Part shown: positions 1 through 9,632 of the stretch, piece after piece | Position numbering within the stretch: the first letter of the stretch is position 1 | Layout of the letters: each line of letters starts with the position of its first letter | DNA from: Glandiceps talaboti | Lineage: Eukaryota; Hemichordata; Enteropneusta; Spengelidae | Assembly: GCF_964340395.1 (NCBI RefSeq) | Contig: NC_135570.1 | Span: forward strand, 12,440,322 to 12,455,321 | Direction of reading: 5' to 3' | Length of the DNA stretch: 15,000 bases | Position numbers and translations under genes: made by a program | The notes under the pieces: generated by a model | Database searches by the model: none | Seen by the model: only the letters and a program-made list of their open reading frames with translations | Told to the model about the DNA's origin: nothing

Positions 1-1034
1 ACGTTTAGTGATTTATCTAATTATATTCGACAGCGCACAGATTATGTTTCCTTGTTTTTAAATCTTAGAGTGGAAATTTTCAAACCTCTCTATATTGCCA
101 TAACAACAATTTATATTACGTACGAAGTAAACTTTGATATTAAGTCAGGTAGATAAATAATCTCTCTACTATCTACGTGTACCCCGGGTTACGTCTAACA
201 AGGGATAGCGTATCATTAAGTCGACGATTTACTCAATTAAATTGAATGGGGTGCATCACAACAGCGACAGTTGAAAGTTGTAAAGACAAAGCACTTTAAA
301 ATTGAATATTCATGTTACAGGTAAACCAAGCTGCAGTAAAGACAACATTATTATGCCATGTTTCTTATGAAAAAAAAATTAGCCAAGTTATTTATTATGT
401 CGTCAGTAAGTGCGGGAAAGCTATAGTACGTGTATTGCGTTTTCGTTTTGGAAACTGATGACGGCTAAACGGCGAGACTTTTTTTTTTACATCCGTTTCA
501 TAGAAGTCAATGACGTTCAGAAACGGCAAATACTCACGGTACTGATCACTCACGTTTGTGGAAGTTCTTCTAACCACATAAAGAATTGGCTTGATTTTGA
601 AACGGAGACAAATACGAAAAACACTCCGGGAGTGTAGATCCCTTACACTGTGTAAATCAATTCTTGGGGCGTTGTAAACTATTAATGAAACCTGAAACAG
701 TAGTATTGGCCATCCATGTTGTCCAGTCGTAAATTAAAAAGATATAAATGTTTGCATTTTCAAATCATCTACGCATAATATCTATTTTATAAATGGCACA
801 TGAGATCCTTACCTAACCATGTAAACAATTTATCTAACAATGGTTGGTGCAAAAGGCAAAAGTGAAATGTTAGAAAGCTGATACACAATTATTCCATTTT
901 GTGACTGTTCAAAAGCTAGACATTTGAAAAGAAAATACTTTAAGGTATTTGTCACATCTATCTTTATAAGCGATTTTCTATCTATAAGCATTATAAAAGA
1001 TACCTTGTACATTGATGTTTAACTTGCATGAGTT
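1..1034. other. No recognisable gene; AT-rich DNA
   Basis: Open frames here are at most about 75 codons, on both strands, and none resembles a known protein. There is a T-run at 480-488 and scattered A-runs. I see no tandem repeat, tRNA-like structure or convincing promoter. It is most simply intergenic or intronic DNA. Confidence 0.6.
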
Positions 1035-1276
1035 TTAATATATTTAGTATCCCGAAATACACGAGCGTAATTGAATTCCAATTGCCACTAATTGTTGTCA
1101 CCATGGACGTGGTATGTTTTGCGAAGTTGCATAAACCTCAATATGGCTGTCGGTTGGAACAATTTCAATGCTGGTTTCATACCAGTAAAACATAGCACGT
1201 TCGTCCATGATGACAAAAATTAGTGGCAATTGGAATCCAATTACGCTAGTGTATTTCGGGATACTAAATATATTAA
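1035..1276. mobile_element. Foldback/MITE-like element with ~86-bp inverted arms, TTAA at both ends
   Basis: The left arm (1035-1120) and right arm (1187-1276) are inverted copies. They differ by about five substitutions and one 3-nt gap near the inner end. Each arm begins at its outer end with TTAA, then TATATTTAGTATCCCG, and both include a CCAATTGCCACTAATT block. Similarity stops sharply outside the TTAA on both sides. The centre (1121-1186) is about 66 bp, non-repeated, with no coding capacity. Small size, long inverted arms and no open frame are the hallmarks of a non-autonomous DNA transposon. TTAA is the target duplication used by piggyBac-type transposases, so that superfamily is possible. 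However, TTAA is itself a palindrome and may simply be the arm tip; a TA duplication (Tc1/mariner type) is the alternative. Transcribed, it would fold into a long hairpin. Confidence 0.85.
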
Positions 1277-1462
1277 GTAAAACATTCTAAATGCAGATGG
1301 AGATATGACTGTTATATAATTCAAGAACTGGTCTGACCAGGGTGATAACTACCATTTCTAAGCCGAATGGCTGCTAAACTAATTCAAATGTATCCGGATA
1401 TTTACTTGTTTACGTAATCACGGCACACATTTGCGAAATAGAGATCAAAATTACATCAAAAC

Positions 1463-1491
1463 GCGGCCATCTTAGAATCCAATATGGCCGC
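1463..1491. repeat. Short hairpin with GCGGCCAT / ATGGCCGC arms
   Basis: GCGGCCATCTT and AATATGGCCGC pair over 11 bp with one mismatch around a 7-nt loop. It is locally GC-rich in AT-rich DNA. On the minus strand it reads as the 'GGCGGCCATATTGGATTCTAAGATGGC' style of sequence, cited here only by its key GGCCAT and AAGATGGC cores, which is common in dispersed animal repeats and resembles the YY1 core AAGATGGC. It closes a chance minus-strand frame (1456-1686) that I do not consider a gene. Confidence 0.55.
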
Positions 1492-2844
1492 CGAATACTG
1501 GGTGTACTCTAGGGGGAAATTAATAGCACAATAGGAACGTGAGAACAAGAATCTTAAACGTACAATTTCTTGCATTATCCAAAAAGAAGTAGAAAACCTT
1601 TCGTGTGGCAAAGTTTGGAGAGATTTTAAAAATGTTTGATATCCAACAATTTGGTCCCGAGGCACATTCAACCTACGCAGTGTCAATGAAATTATAAGTT
1701 GAAAGGATGTCGACGATTTGTCATGAATAGCCAGGATAAGTATTTTATATATTGGAGGATGGTAATCAGGCAGATGATTGAACTTTTGAGTAACAATATA
1801 CTAGCGTCATATGTTTTCGTTGCCATTAAGTCGAGTAGTTTTCATATAAAATATCTTTCGAGTGTGTCACATTTCTGGAGTTTGACGAAGTTATATGGAT
1901 ACATAAGAATTTGTTAGTTTGTTCAGGTAACATGAATAGTCTCTCTGCGAGTTTTCTGACAGGCCTCATAATATACTAGGCAGTTGAATGAATGCAAACA
2001 GTGATTTGTAGTCCCATTAATCGATAATACATACATAATACGTAAATGAATACTACATACTAGCATACTGAGACATTTAATTCGAAAAATAAACTTTGAA
2101 TAACGGCCATAATTCGCATACCCTGGATACCAGGCACAGGGTTGTTATCTACTACGCGTAGACATTGTTACTAGGACTTCAAATGAATGCCGTGCATCAT
2201 CAGCATTATTGCTAGAATTGACATAAATTAAAGTGGATGCCAAATTTTTTGATAAGAATATCGAATTTCACTATTTCTCTTCCTCGACAAATAATTTTTG
2301 GGGAAAAGACTGGGTATACGTATTGTATGCACACCAACATAAAATGCTTCAATCTAGTGAGTCTGCCCTTTGACAATAATGCCTATGATGTTACAAGAAT
2401 CAATGATTTGTCTCTGCTGCACTTTTAACGTGGGTGTTCGATCTTTAAACAAGCCTCCATCGAAGACATATACTATCGGTTCCAACTTTTGTCCAATCAT
2501 CAATCCGGGTCATCAATAAAATACTTGTGATTATAGTATTCCAGGTAATAGTATCTACAACAATAAGGTTTAAGCATTTGGAACAAAAATGTTCATTTTG
2601 ACATAAAGGGAACTAAACTCTCCAGCATCCGGGTTCTAAACTCTTGGATATAATCCCCCTACCCCCTCACGTCTTATACAAGGTAGCTAACTGTTGATAT
2701 AATGTAAGAATTTTGAATCTTTAAAGACCAGTGGTTTAAATAATATTTGATAACCATACATTACATTACTTTGAAAAAGACTATACCCACTAAATAAACA
2801 CTTCAAAGTTCGGATCATTGTATTTGAATATAACCCTCACCCTG
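1492..2844. other. No recognisable gene
   Basis: Only short frames (up to about 76 codons) occur, without recognisable domains, splice context or codon bias. AATAAA hexamers occur at several places, as expected by chance in AT-rich DNA. No repeat structure was seen by eye. Confidence 0.55.
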
Positions 2845-2912
<68 letters not shown>

Positions 2913-2913
2913 C
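2845..2913 (+). repeat. (AAC)23 trinucleotide microsatellite
   Basis: There are twenty-three uninterrupted AAC units (69 bp). It lies outside any plausible coding frame, so a polyglutamine or polyasparagine tract is not implied. A perfect array of this length is expected to vary in length between individuals. Confidence 0.97.
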
Positions 2914-3461
2914 TGTCTGTTGCCTCGTGTTGCAAAAGACTACCTTTCACATGGAGTGATTACTCTGTAGCGAGACAAACTCTAATTGCAGTGACATGTA
3001 TGTGTCTTAATAATCTACCAACATCGATATGTTTTGTTTTGGATTTCACCTATACTAGCCGTCTCTAATTCGCACGTGAGGAAAATGTTTCATCGGAGGT
3101 AACCAACAGAGCGTTGACGACAATCTATATTTCAAATCTATTGCTAATTCCATACATGTGAAAATAATTTGTTGTCCATCAATGCTTGATTTTTCTCCAC
3201 TTAAAACACTTAACCTTAGACATGTGTACCTGACATATATAGTCATTTGATTTTTACAAAATAAATGAACTATAAAGTTCAACATATGGCGTGCCATTGT
3301 AATTTGGTTCTGTTAATTTAAAGACAGCTGAGGACTAGCAACTAGATATTGCTACAGGATACGGATACATTTGACATTGAGCTTCAAGAATCGGTTGAAT
3401 GATTCGACGGTTAAATTTTAAGGTCAATGTCTAACTTGGATTAACATTTGGGTTTTCACAG
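2914..3461. other. No recognisable gene
   Basis: A minus-strand frame of 80 codons at 3055-3297 has no recognisable motif and no clear splice context. Nothing else stands out until the acceptor-like TTTTCACAG at 3453-3461. Confidence 0.5.
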
Positions 3462-3540
3462 GGTTAATGGAAAGATCGGCCCGTACAATACAACGATCCT
3501 ACCCAAACTAAAGAGCGTGGGATTGAAACCTCGGACATAA
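3462..3540 (+). CDS. Weak candidate: terminal coding exon
   Basis: A pyrimidine-rich acceptor-like sequence (TTTTCACAG, ending at 3461) is followed by an open frame of 25 codons from 3463 to the TAA at 3538-3540. The first exon base would complete a codon from an upstream exon. An AATAAA signal follows at 3672-3677 with a GT-rich stretch (GTGTTTGT) just downstream, the arrangement of a 3' end. The short peptide is basic (several K and R) and matches nothing I recognise. No upstream partner exon was found, so this could easily be coincidence. Confidence 0.12.
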
Positions 3541-3671
3541 ATAATCCCGCTTCGCGAAAAGTATTCCCGTGATTGGCGTCATAGTGACTATTAAACTTGC
3601 TCTTTAAACACCGGAAGAACGCTGTTTAATGCCATTTTGTTTCTATTTCGGTTCAGTTAGAACACTTGTCG

Positions 3672-3677
3672 AATAAA
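3672..3677 (+). terminator. AATAAA hexamer, possible polyadenylation signal
   Basis: AATAAA is followed within 10 nt by GTGTTTGT. This is listed only because it lies 130 nt downstream of the possible terminal exon at 3462-3540. Other AATAAA copies in the window lack such context. Confidence 0.15.
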
Positions 3678-3775
3678 GTGTTTGTATAAATGACTCCAAA
3701 TAAGTTGTAAATAGTGGTTATATATACAAGTCTTGACAACTAGTAATCTGTGGTGACGCTTATTGATACTTACAG

Positions 3776-3824
3776 GATGAACGAGAACAAAAGATTAGAT
3801 GCTAAGAGTGGTCAATTAGTCAAG
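3776..3824 (+). CDS. Weak candidate: 49-nt exon with both splice motifs
   Basis: The segment is bounded by TACTTACAG ending at 3775 and by CAAG|GTGAGA, a near-consensus donor starting at 3825. Inside is ATG (3777) and 16 open codons, a lysine-rich hydrophilic peptide beginning MNENKR. It could be an internal exon. It could also be a first exon, because TATATATAC at 3719-3727 lies about 50 nt upstream of the ATG. If the donor is ignored, the frame closes at TGA, 3867-3869. No homology is recognised and no next exon was identified. Confidence 0.17.
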
Positions 3825-4109
3825 GTGAGATCTGTATTAATAATAGTTCTTGGTTCGTGGTTTGAATGACTTTCACTTTATGATGTATGGAACCTTACAT
3901 TGACTACCCACGACGTCGTTAAGTTGATAAGCTTTGCCACTATACACACACCTTTTACATGTACGGTGCAATGTTGCAGAGTGATTCTATGACGTTTGGA
4001 AATCTGTTTGGCAAGGGACTGCCTATGATGTTCAGTGAACTTCAATAAAGCTTATATTACATCATCCGTAGAATTATGGGGAGACTGCAGTAGTTACAGG
4101 TGGGGAATA

Positions 4110-4665
4110 TAGGCGGGCGTCATCAGTTCTCCGGAGGGTCATATTTCAAAAACGGAACTAGGTGAGGTCACATTTTACTTTGACTAATTGTATGCTCCAA
4201 CTTTGTATTATTTTGTGATTTGACATCCCATCGCTGCCACTGGTCGATACCCCCCACCACTACTTCCCATTGTACCGTAATATCAGAACATATTTAGTCG
4301 ATCAATCTGCTGCTGAAAACCATGCAGTGAATCAGTTGTTAGTTGTGGTGAGATGAGTGGGTCTTAGAATAGTGAAGGAAGAACAGTGTGGTCAGTTATT
4401 TGTGATAATGTGATGTGATGGGGATATCGAAACTGACCTTACTCTGGACAATTTCAGTAGTACGCCCATCTAATCTAGTCTTTGGGAGTTATTACCTCCA
4501 GCCCCGCCAATTAGATCCAAACACGGAAATTAATTAATACAGTGCCTTCATTCAAATTCATGATGGGGACATTAGTAGGGAGCAACCAATGCCTTTATAA
4601 TTACCAATTAGACTAAATGTGATGTGATCGAGCCCGAAAGGCTAAGCATTGATTTGGGATTTATG
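4110..4665 (+). mobile_element. Degraded LTR-like repeat, copy A (LTR plus decayed primer-binding site)
   Basis: This stretch is collinear with 12339-12850 in the same orientation. Exact blocks shared with that copy include GAGGTCACATTTTACT (4164-4179), GATCCAAACAC (4514-4524), ATTAATTAAT (4529-4538), AGTGCCTT (4541-4548) and AACCAATGCCTTTA (4584-4597). Spacing is conserved: from the first block to the CATCG block is 65 nt here and 64 nt in the other copy, and from GATCC to the AACCAATG block is 70 versus 69. Where copy B has a tRNA-Leu primer-binding site, A has AATGTGATGTGATCGAG (4617-4633), which looks like the same site after a deletion of about 10 nt. No gag or pol frame follows. The 5' boundary is uncertain. 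Confidence 0.7.
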
Positions 4666-5107
4666 TTGTTTTCACAGCTGACATTATTATTACTTATCAA
4701 AACTTTGTTTGATCAGCCTGTATTGTAGTAAAAGGATAAACTGCATACGAGAGACAATGTATGTTGTGTAACTGGAACCTAGACTTAAGTTAAAGCCCAG
4801 AGCTAGTAGAGACTTGTGCTCCCAGCTAAAAACCCAAATCCTGAATCATGCGGACGCTATGGTCGTTACAATAATTAAATCACAATAAGTCACGCACAGG
4901 AGATGAGCTTCCTAAGATAACAATAGGTCATGCAAAATGGGCGTCATGGAAATGAAACAAAGAACACGAAACTTTAACTTGAATAACATCTCCAGATATA
5001 AGATATTAGTGTACCTATTGTCTTGACACCCATGTGAGCTATTACAATAAAAGATATTCATTTTTTTAACTAGGTGTTTGGCGACATGTATAAACAAGGT
5101 CCCGTCT

Positions 5108-5300
5108 GATCCCAAACACAGTAATTACAAATTCATGACAAACAAATTTTGAAACATTTGAACAGGAGGAGAGTCATGTTTCAAACAAAGGAAATTGGGG
5201 GAGGGCCACTTTTTAGAAAACGGGTCACATTTCATGCAAAAATCTAGGTTTGATTTCACCTGCCCCCTCCCCCCCCCCTTCATTACTGAAGGCTCTTATC
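5108..5300 (+). mobile_element. Fragments related to the same LTR-like repeat
   Basis: GATCCCAAACACAGTAATTA (5108-5127), with CAAATTCATGA just after, resembles the 4514-4563 part of copy A. TTTGAAACATTTGAACAGGA (from 5148) resembles 12885-12905 of copy B. The C-rich run at 5263-5278, followed closely by GAAGGCTC, matches the C-run and TAAGGCTC near 12967-12993. The purine-rich AATTGGGGGAGGG at 5192-5204 resembles AATTGGGGGAAGAG at 12301-12314. Together these suggest that copy A extends to about 5300 and has been rearranged or interrupted between about 4670 and 5108. Confidence 0.45.
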
Positions 5301-6017
5301 TTACGCCAAATACAAGCAAACTGAAACAAACGCTAGCTAGAAAATAACAGTGGGTATCGGTAATACTGTATAACCCACGATTGATAGTTTTTAGTGCAAT
5401 ACAATACTCTTTCTGCCTCCACAAGAACCCAGCAGTGTGGCTGAGTGACATTTTCTATGAAAAATCGCCTATATTTAGTATTCTCCATACTGTATTCTTA
5501 AAAACAACCTGTTAGAAAGATTGGGCGATAGTTCAACTAAATAGCTGACAGTCATAAGAAATTGGCACTGCAGAATCAATTGAAAATCATTTGGGTGGAC
5601 AAATGATTTATGATGCTACGGTTACTGCTCATTATGACGTTGGTAAATACAGACTAAGTTTGTATGCTTTTAGATTTAACACGGTGTAACATGCTGTATA
5701 ACATATTAATCAATCAAACGGGTGTGAAAATTCAACGTAAATTGGCGTACTTTGTAACACTTTGCTATAATATATTACACCCGATGTGTTCGATTATATG
5801 CATTAGCGAAACGCCTCTTTCAAAAACACTCTGATTTAAAACATATTGCCTGTAACTTAGAGAATAAGTGAGTGCCAACTGTTCCTGGGTTGTCACGATC
5901 GATTAGACTAAGTTGTTAAATATCATAGCTATGCGCAATTATCGATCTAGTCTTAAACTGAAGATCTCAGGAAAAAAACATCAAGGAATTTGAATATAGC
6001 AAAAAAGAGTGTTGTAC
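5301..6017. other. No recognisable gene
   Basis: Only short frames and no tandem repeat. The right end borders the minus-strand exon candidate; the end of that open frame (to 5967) lies here beyond the predicted donor. Confidence 0.5.
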
Positions 6018-6315
6018 CTTCCCGCTGCAGTTCATGCGAGATCGACTAACAAACATCGTCGAACAGTCATCTTGTGTCGTTGCTATGGATAAATCGTTGG
6101 TAATAGCTACCGTTCCGTTCAGTACAATATGAGTGAATTTCGAAATATTCATCTGGGCATTGAAATATACAGTGTGCACTGATAAGGAAAGATAATCTAT
6201 AAACCGACGACTGTGATTGGTTGATACCATATTCCTCCAGGGGAATGTGTCACTGTTTGCCCTGCTTGTAACGGAAACAGACCACCTGTCGTCTTCAAAT
6301 ACCACGCAGTCGTTA
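6018..6315 (-). CDS. Candidate exon of an unidentified secreted or extracellular protein
   Basis: On the minus strand, an acceptor-like AAAG (AG at 6317-6316) precedes 99 open codons ending in AAG at 6020-6018. A donor GTACAA follows from 6017. The incoming phase would be 2 and the outgoing phase 0. The peptide begins NDCVVFEDDRWSVSV and ends in RMNCSGK. It has three cysteines (residues 3, 84, 96) and four N-glycosylation sequons (NHS at 33, NIS at 56, NGT at 66, NCS at 95). Hydrophobic and polar residues alternate as in beta-rich ectodomains. There is no transmembrane segment or signal peptide. The polypyrimidine tract before the acceptor is mediocre. It is the longest non-repetitive open frame here with balanced, protein-like composition. 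I do not recognise the family, and a chance frame remains possible. Confidence 0.33.
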
Positions 6316-6801
6316 CTTTAGGTTGTTGAAAACGTGTTTTTGTCATCAGATTACACAACCGTTTCAAAATTGTTTACCACTGTTCGTATAAATATTTAAG
6401 TGGTCCTAAATATGGTGTGAAATCAATAAAAAGGTACATGTTTACGTCATTTAATATTTTCTACAAAATAGCAATTCAAAATTGAATGACAAAATGAATA
6501 ATATCACATTTCTCGCCTAACTGTCTCAACTTGATTACATAGTGATATGTATGTCTAGAGAAATCGTTAAGGATTAAGTAATATGATTTTAGCTTCTAAA
6601 GATTGTGATAATTCTGAAACGGTTTTTTACGACATCAGTCTAAAATTGTCTACATTTTGAAGTGCAAATAAAGACAGAATCGGGGGAAATGAAAAGAATT
6701 AGAAAAAAAATATCCAGAAAAAAAAAGAAAATGTAACATTAGACCATATAAGTACGCAAAGGTCTATGTTGAAATGTACATGGCGTTGTAACGATATAAA
6801 G
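6316..6801. other. AT-rich spacer ending in an A-rich purine tract
   Basis: No gene is seen. From about 6683 to 6733 the plus strand is strongly A/G-rich, with A-runs at 6702-6709 and 6719-6726. At 6785-6801 a decayed GTTGTAACGATATAAAG appears to be an eroded first unit of the minisatellite that follows. Confidence 0.5.
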
Positions 6802-7209
6802 GATTGTAACAATTTACAGTAAATGATTGTAACGTTGTACCGAAAATGACTGTAACGTTGTACCGAAAATGATTGTAACATTGTACCGAAAAAGATTGTA
6901 ATGTTGTACCGAAAATGATTGTAACATTGTACCGAAAATGACCGTAACGTTGTGCCGAAAATGATTGTAACGTTGTACCGAAAATGATTGCAACGTTGTA
7001 CCGAAAACGATTGTAACATTATACCGAAAATGATTGCAATATTGTACCGAAAATGATTGCAGCGTTGTACCGACAATGATTATAACATTGTACCGAAAAT
7101 GATTGTAACGTTGTACCGAAAATGACTGTAACGTTGTACCATAAATGAATGTAATGTTGTTACAGAACCGAAAATGATTGCAACGTTGTACCGAAAATGA
7201 TTGTAACAG
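6802..7209 (+). repeat. 23-bp minisatellite, 17 full units plus a partial unit
   Basis: The consensus unit is GATTGTAACGTTGTACC followed by GAAAAT (23 bp). Full units start at 6802, 6825, 6848 and then every 23 bp to 7147. That unit is 29 bp because of a 6-nt insertion. One more full unit starts at 7176, and a partial unit (7199-7209) ends the array. The first unit (6802) is the most diverged. Because 23 is not a multiple of 3, three units encode a 23-residue period on the minus strand. This creates two overlapping 125- and 132-codon minus-strand frames rich in NHFRYN and QSFSVQR. I treat those frames as products of the repeat, not genes. Confidence 0.97.
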
Positions 7210-9307
7210 CATAAACTACAAATTTGCTTCACTTTGGAATTTGTCAATGAGTCGCTCCTACAAATCCTCTCCCATAGACAAATATTTCAATTGATTTATC
7301 AAATAAAGTTCATTAATCACTGTCTGACGTGTAATACTTGCCGAATGTAATTTATCTTAATATCTATGATATAGTGCCGTTATTGAGTAGTCCTGTTTCA
7401 GTTCATCTTTGAAAACAAGGTCTTCTTTGTAGTGTAGTGAGACACTGTCAAATGTTTTTTAAAGCTAATCTTTTTGACAGTTGTTACATAGAATTATGGT
7501 GGGGATTTCTATCATAGTGATTACTATTAACAATAGAGTTTAGCCTCTGTATGCATACTCAAATAAGAGCTCATGTCTGACCTTGCCTATTGCGATCGGT
7601 ATCTCTTAAAGATAGGCTTCATATGTGTAAATAGAATGTGACCCGGAAGAAACACCTGCAGTACATATATAAAAAATATCGAAATATAATGCCCGACTTT
7701 CTACGTATGCCAGGATAAGAAGCTACGGCTGTATTATTTGTATGACAATAATTTGTACGTGTTGAAGTTTACGTCAATGAACTAACTGATATCGTTGGCG
7801 AACTCTTATCTGGGTGTTTATTTCGGTTAGATGATTCTACACAATGTTTTAAGTACATTTGGAAAAATAAATAGTTACTCGAATGGCGACAATGCATATA
7901 TTATGAAACACTAAGCTGACCTCGGAGTGATAAGAACCAATCTTAGTCACTACAATATGCTAATTTATCAGGCATTAGTATACAAGTTCATGCTTTTTCA
8001 GATCGGCTAGGAGATAGATAGGTAGATAAGCCGTAACACTGGAGTTAGAAATCTTATACGATCTGCCCTTCGTTTTGCGGCAAAGCAGTTAAACATTCCA
8101 CAAAGGCGTTAATATTTTAATATAAAATTTCTCTCCGTAAAGTGGTGGTTTCAAAATGATATTAAAATTATTATTTTTTTATCATTCAGAGTGCTTCGGA
8201 CATGTTTCCAAAATGAGTGGGGTCTCATATGTGTATGACGATTACTATGTAAAAAAACAGGAATAGTACACTGTGATAAAATAAAAGCTGAATTTGAAAC
8301 ACATACAAATCAAGAATGTTCTTATTTTAATATGCGTGGTATCGTTGAAAAACTATTCTGCGCCTGGTCATGCAGGTAGACTATCGTTATTAGTTTGTTC
8401 ATACGTGTACATGTACCAATCACACTTAAATTTCTCCAGTGCACACATAAGTACAACAATTTCATCGATTTCTTAGATGCAGCCTACTCGAATATCCGCA
8501 TACAATTAAATTCAAGGCAAAATTAATAAGAACCGCTGTGTAATTGACCTTTTCCACGTACATTTGCCCAATTTCTCACCATCTTTTCCAACACACAATT
8601 GTGGCGAAGGCCACTAATTTTGAACTAGCGCCCAAGACAACGTCACTCCCCCACGTCATTATGGGCTATTATTGCGATAGGGATATTATCAAAGTATACT
8701 ATATGAATTACCCCTTCCGGCAGCTTAAGCAATTGCAATTACCCGCTGGGCGGCTTTGTATTGCAACAAAATAGGTCTTAATAAACGAGGAGTCCATCTC
8801 CTACATGTGAAGCCTTCTGGAGACAAACTAATCAAAGTTTCAACGATTGTCGACCTAAATCATAGACATTAATGACCTCATATTAAGAGAAACACTTTTA
8901 TGTGGAATAACAGTCATGATAAAAGCCACAATCAGGGCCAACGATATTAGCTCGTTCTTTTACAACGTGTTCTGTAGAGACGAAAAGTGTAGTTTGATAC
9001 TTTCAATACTACTACAAAGAATACGAGAGGTTACTTCAACAAATGACACACATAGCCAATTTCATCACCTTGCTGAATAATTGGCAAGTCACAAAGAATG
9101 AAATGACGTCTTTTCAGGCCAATTATGGCGCCTAACATATCGTCACGGTTTACGGTATACGGCATATAGTATACTATAAAGCGTTTTGAGGTCGCTGGTG
9201 ACTCTAACATTGAGGTTTCAAGTTTCACTAACAATTAAGGAAACGGTCGAGCTAAAGCAGATTTCTCACGAAATGTCACCAGCACAGATAAAACCATGTA
9301 TGAAGCA
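7210..9307. other. About 2.1 kb with no recognisable gene
   Basis: Frames at 8294-8476, 8544-8774 (plus) and 9031-9234 (minus) are 60-76 codons with no recognisable motif. A GATA-rich patch (GAGATAGATAGGTAGATAAG, 8011-8030) is present. AGTATACTATA occurs near 8693 and again near 9170, too short to define a repeat. No inverted-repeat element was found by eye. Confidence 0.5.
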
Positions 9308-9591
9308 ATGTATGTATGTATGTATGTATGTATGTATGTATGTAGGTATGTATGTATGTATGTATGTATGTATGTATGTATGTGTGTATGTGTGTGTGTA
9401 TGTATGTATGATTGTGTGTGTATGTACGAGCGTGTGTGCGTGCGTATGTATGTATGTATGTATGTATGTATGTATGTATGTATGTATGTATGTACGTACG
9501 TACGTACGTACGTACGTATGTATGTATGTATGTATGTATGTATGTATGTATGTATGTATATGCGTGCGTGCATGCGTACGTGTGTACGTAC

Positions 9592-9631
<40 letters not shown>
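9308..9631 (+). repeat. Compound (TATG)n / (TACG)n / (TG)n microsatellite
   Basis: The order is: (TATG)n with single-base variants (9308-9393); a mixed TGTG/TATG segment with variants to about 9444; (TATG)n to about 9492; a pure (TACG) core of about 25 bp at 9493-9517; (TATG)n to about 9558; a mixed GCGTGCGTGCATGCGTACG segment; and (TG)n from about 9595 to 9631. The TACG core is self-complementary. All open frames across it, on both strands (such as repeated YVCM or HTYI), are translations of the repeat. Confidence 0.97.

Positions 9632-9632
<1 letters not shown>

Noticed and set aside
1456-1686. 76-codon minus-strand frame ending in SKMAAF
   Set aside because: Its end is the translation of the GGCCAT/ATGGCC hairpin sequence common in dispersed repeats. 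No recognisable protein remains.
3480-3540. tRNA-like wording (GTGGGATTGAAACCTCGG)
   Set aside because: The would-be T-arm does not pair and no acceptor, D or anticodon arms can be drawn.
4626-4634. Polymerase III B-box match (GATCGAGCC), and GATCAAGTC in copy B, suggesting a tRNA-derived SINE
   Set aside because: No A-box at the right distance, and the adjoining 18-nt tRNA-Leu complement explains the region better as an LTR primer-binding site.
5967-6017. Extension of the minus-strand frame past the donor to its stop at 5967
   Set aside because: After the GTACAA donor the composition changes to low-complexity LLYSNSLMFF, more like intron sequence than a continuation of the domain.
6699-7212. 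Two overlapping minus-strand frames of 125 and 132 codons with a repeating NHFRYN/QSFSVQR pattern
   Set aside because: They are translations of the 23-bp minisatellite. The period of 23 residues equals three DNA units, and two frames are open at once, as expected for a repeat lacking stop codons.
6640-7260. Possible inverted repeat flanking the minisatellite (AAGTGCAAAT versus reverse of ATTTGCTTCACTT)
   Set aside because: Similarity covers only about ten bases with a gap, which is not above chance in AT-rich DNA.
8011-8030. GATA cluster as a regulatory element
   Set aside because: A short GATAGATAGGTAGATA run is most simply a small degenerate tetranucleotide repeat, with no promoter or enhancer context visible.
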